Shown: in pieces, positions 1 through 8,348 of the stretch
Layout of the letters: the number at the start of each line of letters is the position of its first letter
Position numbering within the stretch: the first letter of the stretch is position 1
Source of the DNA: Bacteroidota bacterium
Lineage (GTDB): Bacteria; Bacteroidota; Bacteroidia; UKL13-3
DNA length: 64,000 bases
NCBI GenBank assembly: GCA_027487835.1
Contig: JAIYCU010000003.1
Coordinates: 1-64,000, forward strand
Direction of reading: 5' to 3'
Position numbers and translations under genes: made by a program
Notes under the pieces: generated by a model
The model's database searches: none
Seen by the model: the letters and a program-made list of their open reading frames with translations, nothing else
What the model was told of the DNA's origin: nothing

Positions 1-947
1 CTATTATAAAACCCTATTCGCCCCTTAGCTGTCAAAAGACCAATTGTATAATAATCATTACCGAACTTTTTACTTAGATGCTCACCCATTGTTTGCCAGA
101 TTTTGATGTTTCCATTTTTAGTAATATGCTCGTTGTGCGCCCAAATTATTGTTTTAACGGATTGACTTTTATAGGCATTAATTATGTTGTCAGCCATATA
201 CTTGTCGCGAAAGTTTGCCTTTTGGTATGGATCAATAATCTTAAGATAATTAATTGATGTGGTCATTGAATTAATTAATCCAATTAAACTCGTCTTTACA
301 GTGTCATTCTGTAGATTAGCGTATTCAATTAATTCCCCTGTTAATTTATTCAAGTAGTTTAAATCAACTTGCGTACTTGTTTTCCATGTAAAAAGGGTGT
401 CTAAAAGTTCAGCAGCGGGACAATCAAGCTTTATTAGCTCTATCTTTAGTCTTGTAAGTGTTGGTTTAGCAAACTGCATGTCGAAACCATATATTGAGAC
501 TTTATGAAGTTCTGGTTTGTCTGAGTTATATTGTTTTAACCATTCTAGGATGTCTTTCATTTCCTCCGTCATCCAAGCAGATATACCCATATTGTAAACT
601 GCATCTCCTGCTATGCCAACTTCTTCTCGTATGAATTTATTCGCATCTATAGTTCCTGCAAAATCAGATTCTATTCCTATTGTCCTATAGTTTAACTTCG
701 TTACACAGTACTGTATTATTTGAAACTTGGTTGTAAAGAATTCATGTGTGCCATGAGAATTCTCACCAATTGCAAGAATATTATTGTTTAATAATGTTGA
801 ATCGAGAAAAGCGAACTGCTCGAAATTTTCTTCAATGTTTAGTTTTATTGCAGTCTTTTCTAGTTCAGTGCAAATATCTATTTGTGCAGATACATATTCT
901 GAGGCTATAAAGATTAGAAGTAGGGTTGTTAAAACTTTGTGTTTCAT
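1..947 (-). CDS. Erythromycin esterase family protein, C-terminus cut off by window edge
   Basis: This reading frame is missing from the ORF track because its stop codon lies outside the window. Translating from the ATG at 947 gives a signal peptide (MKHKVLTTLLLIFIASEYVSA) followed by conserved erythromycin-esterase blocks: GENSHGTHEF near residue 65, YGFDMQ near 160 and IIWAHNEH near 270. The family (PF05139) includes macrolide esterases, but most members in Bacteroidota are uncharacterised hydrolases, so resistance should not be assumed. The frame is open for 315 codons up to base 1. It follows the propeller gene on the same strand after about 140 bases. The export signal suggests a periplasmic location. 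Confidence 0.82.
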   Translation of the reverse strand, partial: MKHKVLTTLLLIFIASEYVSAQIDICTELEKTAIKLNIEENFEQFAFLDSTLLNNNILAIGENSHGTHEFFTTKFQIIQYCVTKLNYRTIGIESDFAGTIDANKFIREEVGIAGDAVYNMGISAWMTEEMKDILEWLKQYNSDKPELHKVSIYGFDMQFAKPTLTRLKIELIKLDCPAAELLDTLFTWKTSTQVDLNYLNKLTGELIEYANLQNDTVKTSLIGLINSMTTSINYLKIIDPYQKANFRDKYMADNIINAYKSQSVKTIIWAHNEHITKNGNIKIWQTMGEHLSKKFGNDYYTIGLLTAKGRIGFYN

Positions 948-949
948 GT

Positions 950-1080
950 GTTCTTTTAAATTTGTCAATGTCGGTCAGTGCATTTTTGTATCCAAGTTGT
1001 CCAAGAGCCAAAATCATTGCTACTTGCGTTTCCCAAGTCCTTTTGCCTTTAGTTTCTTTATAACATAATTGCGGTCTCAC
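950..1080 (-). pseudogene. Possible remnant of a HEAT-repeat-like protein
   Basis: A short frame beginning with GTG reads KGKRTWETQVAMILALGQLG and then NALTDI. This resembles one helical pair of a HEAT-like repeat rather than random translation. It has no independent full-length gene: upstream it meets the stop of the propeller gene and downstream it runs into the esterase start region in another frame. It could be the tail of a decayed gene or chance. This is inference from composition only. Confidence 0.25.
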
Positions 1081-1086
1081 AGTAGA

Positions 1087-2178
1087 TTAGTTCCATGGTC
1101 CCAGTCGCGAAACATTGATTATTGAATCTCCATGTTGTCGAAAAAGTCCACCCGATAGACCTAACCACACATTTCCTTTTTTGTCTTCAAGAATGCATTG
1201 TATGCCATAGCCAAAAGGCATCAAGTCTGCTCGATTCGTTTTACTAAATAGGGTAAAAAATTTTCCGTCATAGCGATATACGCCCATTTTATTTGCGCCA
1301 ACCCAAATATTTCCCTTACTATCCGCACTTATAGCATAGGTGTCGTTTTGGGTAATCCCTTTTATTGTTTGGAATTGAGTAAATATTTTACCGTCAAATT
1401 TGGTTAATCCGCCACCCCCGATTCTTTCATTGGTGTTGGGACTGTCTTGTTCTGCAACTCTGGACCCAAACCAGAGATTTCCTTGTTTATCCTCTTGAAT
1501 TACTTGAACACCATTCGAAGCAAGACCATCGTTTTTTGTGTAGTTAGTGAACGATTTCCCATCGTATTTACAAACGCCGTAACCATCCCGGGCAAACCAA
1601 ATATTCCCTTGCTGATCTTCAATTATTTCAGTCACCCAATTTGCCATTGATTGATAAGGCAATAACTTGATGTCGGGATTCGGAATAGAAAAAGTCATAA
1701 AGGTTTTGCCATCATACCTAGAAACTCCACCCCATGTTCCAACCCATAGAATGCCTTTTTTATCAATTAGTAGTTCGGAAACTTTGTTGTTAACAAGTCC
1801 ATTTATATCAGTAAAGTTGGTAAATGTTTTACCGTCGTATTTCGAAAGTCCGGAATGAGAGCCAAACCAAATGTTTCCTTGCTTGTCCTCCGCAAAACTC
1901 GTTACTATATTTCCAACAAGTCCGTCTTCAGTTGTCAGAAAAGTAAGCGACTTCCCATCGTATTTTGCTGCTCCGTTATTTATCGTTCCAAACCAAAGAT
2001 TGTTTTTTGAATCTTCGAATATATCTACTACATATTCTGAAATCTGGGAGTCTTTTGGTTGCGTTTGCTCAGCCGCCTTTTTGTCTTGTGTGTGTGTCTG
2101 TGAATGGCAAGAAGAAGTCAGGACTAAAAAGGATATTAAAATGACGTCTGCTGTTATTCTTATAAAGGAAATACTCAT
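1087..2178 (-). CDS. Seven-bladed two-component-regulator-type propeller lipoprotein
   Basis: The protein has a hydrophobic N-terminus ending in a lipobox-like LTSSC, so it is probably a lipoprotein. The rest consists of seven repeats of the Reg_prop type (PF07494), each with a core such as GNIWFGS followed by a glycine-rich turn and KYDGKSF. Seven copies close one beta-propeller. In the family these propellers usually form the sensor half of hybrid two-component systems. Here no transmembrane segment, kinase or DNA-binding domain follows; the protein ends after the seventh blade. It is therefore a stand-alone surface or periplasmic propeller that may bind a glycan or another protein. The ligand cannot be read from the sequence. 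Confidence 0.85.
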   Translation of the reverse strand: MSISFIRITADVILISFLVLTSSCHSQTHTQDKKAAEQTQPKDSQISEYVVDIFEDSKNNLWFGTINNGAAKYDGKSLTFLTTEDGLVGNIVTSFAEDKQGNIWFGSHSGLSKYDGKTFTNFTDINGLVNNKVSELLIDKKGILWVGTWGGVSRYDGKTFMTFSIPNPDIKLLPYQSMANWVTEIIEDQQGNIWFARDGYGVCKYDGKSFTNYTKNDGLASNGVQVIQEDKQGNLWFGSRVAEQDSPNTNERIGGGGLTKFDGKIFTQFQTIKGITQNDTYAISADSKGNIWVGANKMGVYRYDGKFFTLFSKTNRADLMPFGYGIQCILEDKKGNVWLGLSGGLFRQHGDSIINVSRLGPWN

Positions 2179-2272
2179 AATAGGTTTTGTTTGTTCTATT
2201 TTTTATCGGTCGTCCGATGCAATGTGTTATTACCTTTGTGGGCTTGGCTAGCAGGGTAAAATCAAAAAAAAT

Positions 2273-4477
2273 TTAATTGATAATTGCTATTGCTTTTTCA
2301 ATCAATTCGTCTTTTCCCTCAATTATGCCTCGAATGGTAGGTTTAAGTTCAATATCGGGTACAATTCCAATTCTTTGGGTTTCTTTTCCATCGGGATAGT
2401 AAACACCTATGCCACTAATCGCGGTTTTTAATCCGCCTGGTAATGAAATTTGGGATATATTGCCGTCGGCACCTGCCGTGGTTGACCCAATCACCACCGC
2501 GTTGGGGTGCACACGATAGGCCATGGTATGAAATTCCGCAGAACTTTGTGAAATTTCATTAATCAATATCACCACTTTCCCTTTATAGTATTTTTTGTTT
2601 TTCTTACCGACATTTAATGGGTTAGTATAAGTGAATAATCCAGGACTCTCCATACTACCATTGGTGAATTTAACAAATGGGGTACTTTTGGGCATTAAAT
2701 AATTACTCAAATCATAGAGCGGAAAATCAGAAGGATAATTTCTAATATCGATAATGACCCCTTTTGTATGTTCAATTTTCTTCCATAATTCAGGGAGGTA
2801 CGCTGTTTTCAAGGAGCTATTATTGAGGTAGGCGATATCCTTTGCCACAAGTTTAAAACAAGTATCAGTAGCCATATATTTACGATACAGTTTAAAATCT
2901 TTTCCTGAATAGGTATTTATTATTTTACTTTCTATTTTGTTGTCTCTTATGAATTCAATACTGAGGATAGAGTCATTCGTTCTAAACAAACTAGTGGCAA
3001 TGTCTCGTAATTTGGTGGGGTAATTAGAAGCAGGAAACAATTCTAATCTATCCTTTATTATTTCCTCCACAGGCTTATTGTTAATGGTCGAAATGACATC
3101 TCCGATTATTAAGCCAGTTTCCTTACCCAATAGTTCATCATAAAAACCAGTGACCACTGCTTTTCCTTCTACAAAAGTTAATTCAACGGGCGCATAGCTA
3201 ATTCCAAAATGATTGTTTAAGGCTTGGTTATCACCCCAAATATTGGCGTGGGTATCGTTAATCCAACCAATTAACTTTAAAGCAGTAAGTGAATATTCTG
3301 TCTCATCTTTTGCCTCTATAAATTTGGGAATAAACGCTTCCAATACATTTTTCCAATCTTCCTCAATTAAGTTTTTGTAAGGGAAGTAATATTGAATCAT
3401 GTTCCAATATCTGAATAATGACAAAAGGCGAAATCCCACATCAGGGTACTTCATGGTGGTATACGATTTTTCGTTTCTAAACTCAGGATTGCCAACACCA
3501 GGGAAAAAATCGATATAGTAATGTTCTTTTAGTCTTTTGGCCTCTTTTACTTTTAAAAGCAAGGCCTTAAGTTCTTCTGAAAAATTGGCCTTATTAATCC
3601 ATAGAAGATCGGGTTCAAACTTTAGCTCTGAAGCATTAATTGCAGTGGGTTTACCTGGCGAAAACTCGCCCAAACTCAGGATCCATTTTGCCAAAATAGC
3701 ATCTCGGCTTGTTGTATTTTCGGCTTGTAGTACCTTAGGGAGTATTCTAAAGAGTTCATAATCCCAGTTGTAGTTTCCACTGGCAATATTGGGATGATGG
3801 TACTTTAGGAAGCCCCAAATTAAGCCTAGGTATTTTAAGTTTTCAATTTGGGTTTTATCTACCGCCGCAAGGGTGATGCCCGACCCATTATTAAACACTG
3901 TATCTTTTTCGGCAGGATAGATTTTTCTTTCTAGCGTTTTTAGCTCTTTAATGTCTTTTCCATCAATAGAAACACTAAAATCATCTATCCACATTTTACC
4001 CTTTCCAACCAATAATCCACCAATAACAATTTGTTTTGTTTTTGCGGGGTTCATCTCAAGCGTAATCTCGTATTTTGTCCAATCGGTGCTTCCTTTTACG
4101 CCATTATTATTCATATTATCAAAGGCAATAGAAGGGTCGATGCGCATCCAAAGACCTGCATATCCATCGGTCACATTTTCAGTTTTAATATACCCTGTGA
4201 GGGTTATTTTCTTACCAGCGTAATTGTTTGGAAGCGTAAAGGCCCAAGCTTTAAAGTTTGAACCACCTTCTTTAAATGCTATGCTTGCGGCGTATTTTCC
4301 ACTTTTTGTACTTATTGAGTCGAGGGCAACCTCATAATTTTCAGCCCCAAAGACATTCCAATCCTTCGGCTTCCCATTGTCGGTAAGTTCAAAGTTTAGG
4401 TTAAATTTATCATCCGTCTGACAAAAAGTAGATAGTGCGCTTACTAAAATTAAAAAGGTTAAAATTATTTTTTTCAT
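2273..4477 (-). CDS. S41 family (C-terminal processing/tricorn-like) peptidase with N-terminal carbohydrate-binding-like domain
   Basis: A 734-residue exported protein with signal peptide MKKIILTFLILVSALSTFCQ. Residues of about 25-175 resemble a jelly-roll, CBM-like domain (GYAGLWMRID, KMWIDDFSV). A central helical region and a PDZ-like stretch (GLIIGDVISTINNKPVEEI) follow. The C-terminal S41 core contains GVIIDIRNYPSDFP and VVILINEISQSSAEFHTMAY, in which the second serine of QSSAEF is the expected nucleophile, then GSTTAGADGN and a PDGKETQRIGIVPDIEL tail typical of the family. It probably acts as a periplasmic or surface protease. Its substrate is unknown. The gene stands alone, with a 94-bp gap to the propeller gene. 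Confidence 0.88.
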   Translation of the reverse strand: MKKIILTFLILVSALSTFCQTDDKFNLNFELTDNGKPKDWNVFGAENYEVALDSISTKSGKYAASIAFKEGGSNFKAWAFTLPNNYAGKKITLTGYIKTENVTDGYAGLWMRIDPSIAFDNMNNNGVKGSTDWTKYEITLEMNPAKTKQIVIGGLLVGKGKMWIDDFSVSIDGKDIKELKTLERKIYPAEKDTVFNNGSGITLAAVDKTQIENLKYLGLIWGFLKYHHPNIASGNYNWDYELFRILPKVLQAENTTSRDAILAKWILSLGEFSPGKPTAINASELKFEPDLLWINKANFSEELKALLLKVKEAKRLKEHYYIDFFPGVGNPEFRNEKSYTTMKYPDVGFRLLSLFRYWNMIQYYFPYKNLIEEDWKNVLEAFIPKFIEAKDETEYSLTALKLIGWINDTHANIWGDNQALNNHFGISYAPVELTFVEGKAVVTGFYDELLGKETGLIIGDVISTINNKPVEEIIKDRLELFPASNYPTKLRDIATSLFRTNDSILSIEFIRDNKIESKIINTYSGKDFKLYRKYMATDTCFKLVAKDIAYLNNSSLKTAYLPELWKKIEHTKGVIIDIRNYPSDFPLYDLSNYLMPKSTPFVKFTNGSMESPGLFTYTNPLNVGKKNKKYYKGKVVILINEISQSSAEFHTMAYRVHPNAVVIGSTTAGADGNISQISLPGGLKTAISGIGVYYPDGKETQRIGIVPDIELKPTIRGIIEGKDELIEKAIAIIN

Positions 4478-4679
4478 GATTGTCTGTTATTTAAATCGGT
4501 TTTTATCCATTCATAATATCTTCACTAACTTCCCTTCTAAACAAATATACCCAAACTAACAAACTAAAGAATAACCATTAAAAGGTGTTTTAAAAATAAT
4601 TGGATTGGCCTAATAGAAAAGCTAAGCCTCGAAAATAAAGCGCTTATGTCAGTTGCCTAGGTTTGACAACTTTTGTAAA

Positions 4680-5060
4680 TTACCTAGTTCGGGTCAGCTT
4701 AAAACTTGGTTTTAATTGCAACTATAACCAGTTCTGTTTTGGGGTGAACTTAGTTGTGTTTTGAGGTGAACTCAGTTGTGTTTGATATTAAACTAGTTCA
4801 ATTTACAACTATTCCCAGTTCGGTTCGGAGCTAAACCTAGTTATGTTTAAAACTATTCTTAATGCTGTTCATAACTAAACCAAATTAGGTTTTGTTTAAA
4901 CTTAGTTCTATTAAATACTAAAACCAGTTCTACATGCAACCATACCCAGTTCAGATTAAAGATAAAACTAGTTAGGGTTTAAACTAAACCGAGTTCTCTG
5001 CATAAATAAACCACTTGGATTCATAAGTGAACCCAGCTCTGTTTGAAACTAAACATGCCT
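4680..5060. repeat. Phased degenerate 22-bp tandem repeat array, about 17 units
   Basis: The 680-bp gap between the S41 protease and rnhA holds no gene. Most of it is a degenerate repeat with core AACCnAGTTcTGTTT. The AGTT (or variant) core begins at 4686, 4708, 4730, 4752, 4774, 4795, 4817, 4839, about 4861, 4883, 4904, 4926, 4948, 4970, 4992, about 5014 and about 5035, so the spacing is 22 bp with a few 21-bp steps. Only the core is conserved; the rest of each unit drifts but stays AT-rich. The same unit with the same period recurs at 63850-64000. Two helical turns per unit suggest a protein-binding or DNA-bending array. That function is inference. Confidence 0.8.
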
Positions 5061-5160
5061 TTCAACGCATCAGTTTTGGGTAAAGATGAAGCCTTAATAA
5101 AATAAATACCATTAAAAGACCATTTTTCTAAAAGCTCTATTTATACTTGCAGTTGTTAAT

Positions 5161-5622
5161 ATGAAGATAGTTATTTACACCGACGGCTCTAGCAGAGGAA
5201 ACCCAGGACCGGGAGGCTTTGGATTGGTGATGCAAAGCGGTAAGCACCACAAAGAAATGAGTGGCGGTTTTAGGTTAACTACCAATAACCGCATGGAGTT
5301 ATTGGCTGTTATCATTGCCTTAGAAACCCTAAAAATACCCAATTCTGAAGTGCATGTGTATACCGATAGCAAATATGTTTGCGAAGCGGTTGAAAAAAAA
5401 TGGGTATTTGGCTGGGCTAAAAAAGGCTTTGCAGGCAAAAAGAACCCAGATTTATGGCAGCGGTTTTTGAAAATATATCCGCAGCACCAAATACAGTTTC
5501 ATTGGGTAAAAGGCCATGCAGGCAATCCCTTAAATGAGCGATGCGACCAACTGGCAACGGCTGCCGCCGATAGCAAGAACCTAGACGTCGACCATTATTT
5601 TGAAGCAAATCAATCGAGTTAA
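5161..5622 (+). CDS. rnhA: Ribonuclease HI
   Basis: This enzyme hydrolyses the RNA strand of RNA-DNA hybrids, for example replication primers and R-loops, in the cytoplasm. The 153-residue length is normal for bacterial type I enzymes. All catalytic positions are visible: Asp8 in IYTDGSSRGNPGPGG, Glu46 in NNRMELLAV, Asp69 in VYTDSKYV, His119 in WVKGHAGN and Asp129 in ERCDQLA. A near-consensus -7 box (TATACTTG, 5143-5150) lies 10 bases before the ATG. The gene follows directly after the 22-bp repeat array, so the array forms its upstream region. Confidence 0.96.
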   Translation: MKIVIYTDGSSRGNPGPGGFGLVMQSGKHHKEMSGGFRLTTNNRMELLAVIIALETLKIPNSEVHVYTDSKYVCEAVEKKWVFGWAKKGFAGKKNPDLWQRFLKIYPQHQIQFHWVKGHAGNPLNERCDQLATAAADSKNLDVDHYFEANQSS

Positions 5623-5662
5623 TATAAAATTAATATATCTTCGAATCATAAACCCTGCTGCC

Positions 5663-6511
5663 ATGCTAAAAATATTAGTCCCTACCGACTTTTCACCAGA
5701 GGCAAAAAATGCCTGGCTTTATGCCTACGAATTTGCAAGGTACACCAACAGCGCGTTATTGCTTTACCATGCAATTCCATTACCTATTTCTGTGACAGAT
5801 ATTCCATTTGAGAATTTCTATTTAGATGAACAACAAGAAATAGATTTATTACATGAGAGCTTTAATAAATATATTACTTCGCATCAATTAGACCCTAAAT
5901 TGGTTAATGTAAAAGCAACTGTGTCTAGCAATAATAATATTGCCATAGGCATTCAAGATGCATTTAAGAGTCATGGTTGCGACATGGTAATTATGGGCAC
6001 ACATGGCGCCAGTGGAATAGCGGAAGTTATCTTAGGAAGCAATACCGCGAAGCTAATAACGCAAGCTAAAATTCCCATCATCGCCATTCCTGCCACTTAT
6101 AAGTTTCATCCCATTTACCATATTGTATATGCTTCTGATTTAGTGAACTTGGCCGATGAACTTTCTGTGATCATTCCATTTACTAAGGTATTTGAAGCCG
6201 TGCTGGAAATCTTCTATTTCGACTATGCAGGTCCAGAAAGTGAGCAACTTATTTTTGAAGCAGAAAATTTTATAAATTCACAAAACTATAAGAACATTTC
6301 CTTAGAAGTTAAGAAAGGCAGCATCCAATTATCAGTAGCCGAGAATCTAAAAAATCAGCTTAACATCAGCAATACCCAACTGCTAATATTATATAGAGCT
6401 GAGCACAGTTGGTTAGATAATTTGTTATTAGGCAGCAATACCAGAAAACTAGTAATGGAGCCTAGCATTCCAATTATGGTTTTGCCAAAAACAACAATAT
6501 TTGTTGATTAG
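5663..6511 (+). CDS. Universal stress protein, tandem UspA domains
   Basis: The ORF track starts at 5600, but that TTG lies inside rnhA and adds a non-homologous tail. The ATG at 5663 begins MLKILVPTDFSPEAKNA, the usual UspA N-terminus. The protein has two Usp folds in one chain. The first carries the ATP-binding signature GTHGASGIAEVILGSNT (G-2x-G-9x-G-S). The second, from about residue 150, keeps only the GSNTRKL end of it (LLLGSNTRKLVMEPSIPIMVLP). Such proteins are thought to bind ATP and to support stress survival. A TAnnTTCG box is present at 5636-5643. The 3' end overlaps the convergent hydrolase gene by 38 bases. Confidence 0.87.
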   Translation: MLKILVPTDFSPEAKNAWLYAYEFARYTNSALLLYHAIPLPISVTDIPFENFYLDEQQEIDLLHESFNKYITSHQLDPKLVNVKATVSSNNNIAIGIQDAFKSHGCDMVIMGTHGASGIAEVILGSNTAKLITQAKIPIIAIPATYKFHPIYHIVYASDLVNLADELSVIIPFTKVFEAVLEIFYFDYAGPESEQLIFEAENFINSQNYKNISLEVKKGSIQLSVAENLKNQLNISNTQLLILYRAEHSWLDNLLLGSNTRKLVMEPSIPIMVLPKTTIFVD

Positions 6512-7355
6512 CGGCTTTAGCCTCCTCAATTTGTACAAAATGCCCACATTGTGGAAACACTTGTAAATCGCATTTTTTAAATAAAACAGAGGCTCTTGCC
6601 CCTACCTTGCTTGGGGTATCTGTGAGGTGAATTAAGCGATTTGGAATGAGCATATCATGCTCTCCCATAAATAGCAAAACTGGTACCTCTATGAGTCCGA
6701 AAAAGGGCAGAACCGGTTCATCCAACATTGATTCTATATTGGTTTTAACCATCTTTCGCCAATACTTTCCAGTTTCACCACTCATTAACTGTTTTAGGTC
6801 GCTAATAATAGACGAAGCCCCTGTTTTTTGTTTGTGATAATAACTTTGATTGATGACGGTTTCCAAACTCATGGCATCGCTATACACAAAGGAACCAAGA
6901 TGCAAAACACCTTTAAACCACGATTTCTCCATATCAGTAAAAACTTCTAAACCACTTGGTGCAAACAGAACCAAATTTTGCACCAATTCTGGGTATCGGA
7001 GTGCAATCATTAAGCTAACATGTCCGCCCATGCTATGCCCCACCAGCACTACTTTATTCAAGCCCATTTTTTTTATAAAGCGCGCTACCGACTCTGCATA
7101 AAAGCTCATGGTAAATGGGTAGTCGTTTCTTGAGGAGAGTCCATTCCCCGGTAAATCAATGCCAATGCACTGAAAATGCTTGCTTAACTCAGAAATATTG
7201 TATTGAAAAACAGGAATATAATTGGCCAATCCATGAATAAAAAGTAAGGTAGTATCGCCTTGACCTTCTTGGCAATAGGCAATCTTTATCTGAGGGTCAA
7301 TGTCTAGATAATGAACAGGAAAAGGATATTTAATCATTCGGCTACGATTATACAT
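6474..7355 (-). CDS. Alpha/beta hydrolase
   Basis: A cytoplasmic alpha/beta-hydrolase of about 290 residues. Visible elements are the oxyanion-hole block LLFIHGLANY, the nucleophile elbow VGHSMGGH (Ser108 counted from the track start), the acid in MGEHDMLIP and the catalytic histidine in PQCGHFVQIEEA. The substrate cannot be inferred. The start is uncertain between the ATG at 7355 and the one at 7337 (MIKYPFPV). The gene converges with the upstream Usp gene and diverges from the GT9 gene; only 29 bases separate the two divergent starts. Confidence 0.88.
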   Translation of the reverse strand: MYNRSRMIKYPFPVHYLDIDPQIKIAYCQEGQGDTTLLFIHGLANYIPVFQYNISELSKHFQCIGIDLPGNGLSSRNDYPFTMSFYAESVARFIKKMGLNKVVLVGHSMGGHVSLMIALRYPELVQNLVLFAPSGLEVFTDMEKSWFKGVLHLGSFVYSDAMSLETVINQSYYHKQKTGASSIISDLKQLMSGETGKYWRKMVKTNIESMLDEPVLPFFGLIEVPVLLFMGEHDMLIPNRLIHLTDTPSKVGARASVLFKKCDLQVFPQCGHFVQIEEAKAANQQILLFLAKP

Positions 7356-7384
7356 ATATATTTGAACAAAAATTAGCTTTCGGT

Positions 7385-8347
7385 TTGAACCAAAAAATAT
7401 TAATTATCCGTTTTAGTTCCATTGGTGATATTGTGTTAACAACGCCCGTTATTAGGTGCATTAAACAGCAGTTACCTGGTGTTTGCTTACACTATCTTAC
7501 CAAGCCGCAATTTGCGCCTATACTGGCAGACAATCCTTATTTAGATAAGGTATTGGTCTTAGATAAATCACCCTTACAAATGGGTTTAGCCTTGCAAGCC
7601 GAAAAGTATGATTGTGTAATTGATTTACACCACAACCTACGTACCCTCATTTTAACCAAAGCACTTGGGGTTAAAACGCATGCTTTTAATAAATTAAACA
7701 TTGAAAAATTCTTGCTTGTTAACTTCAAGGTGAATAGGTTGCCAAACATCCATATTGTGCAGCGTTATTTGGCCGCAGCAGCTCCTTTAGGTGTAACAGA
7801 TGATGGACAAGGCTTAGACTATTTTTTATCAGCATCGGTTCAAACCGAAACCATTTTAAACTATAATCTATTTGAAAAACCCTACCTCGCTTGGGCAGTG
7901 GGTGCGCAGCATTTTACCAAGCGTTTACCCACTAAAAATATCATTGCAAAAATTAAGCAACAATCCTTAATCGTAGTGTTATTAGGCGGGAAAGAAGACC
8001 AAGCCACGGGTCAAGAAATTGCTGCAGCTTGCGGACCCCAAGTTGTTGATTTTTGTGGCAAAATAAGCTTGGCTCAAAGCGCATGGGTAACAAAAAATGC
8101 CAGTCTGGTGCACACCAATGATACAGGCTTAATGCACATTGCAGCGGCCTTTCATAAGCCAATTATAAGTTATTGGGGCAATACTATTCCGGCATTTGGC
8201 ATGACGCCTTATTATGGAAAATTAAAAGCAGATGAACACTACCCTGCAAAGCTAGTTGAGCAAGCTAATTTATCATGCAGACCTTGTTCTAAAATTGGGT
8301 TCAAGGCTTGCCCCAAAAGGCATTTTAAATGCATGGCTACCTTATAG
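7385..8347 (+). CDS. Glycosyltransferase family 9 (heptosyltransferase-like)
   Basis: The sequence ILIIRFSSIGDIVLTTPVI at the N-terminus and HTNDTGLMHIAAAFHKPIIS in the C-terminal domain are the two hallmark blocks of GT9 enzymes, which add heptose or related sugars to the lipopolysaccharide core. The C-terminus carries a cysteine-rich stretch (CRPCSKIGFKACPKRHFKCM) common in Bacteroidota homologues. The only reasonable start is TTG at 7385, and it lies inside a copy of the dispersed motif GGTTTGAACC. A TAtaTTTG box at 7357-7364 fits a promoter 20 bases upstream. The stop is separated by a single base from the stop of the convergent dehydrogenase gene. Confidence 0.88.
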   Translation: MNQKILIIRFSSIGDIVLTTPVIRCIKQQLPGVCLHYLTKPQFAPILADNPYLDKVLVLDKSPLQMGLALQAEKYDCVIDLHHNLRTLILTKALGVKTHAFNKLNIEKFLLVNFKVNRLPNIHIVQRYLAAAAPLGVTDDGQGLDYFLSASVQTETILNYNLFEKPYLAWAVGAQHFTKRLPTKNIIAKIKQQSLIVVLLGGKEDQATGQEIAAACGPQVVDFCGKISLAQSAWVTKNASLVHTNDTGLMHIAAAFHKPIISYWGNTIPAFGMTPYYGKLKADEHYPAKLVEQANLSCRPCSKIGFKACPKRHFKCMATL

Positions 8348-8348
8348 C

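Noticed and set aside
1-947. Calling the truncated gene a macrolide resistance gene
   Set aside because: Family membership is clear but most members are not resistance determinants and the C-terminus is outside the window.
4680-5060. CRISPR array or microsatellite
   Set aside because: Units are degenerate and contiguous at 22 bp with no constant-length unique spacers, and no cas genes are nearby.
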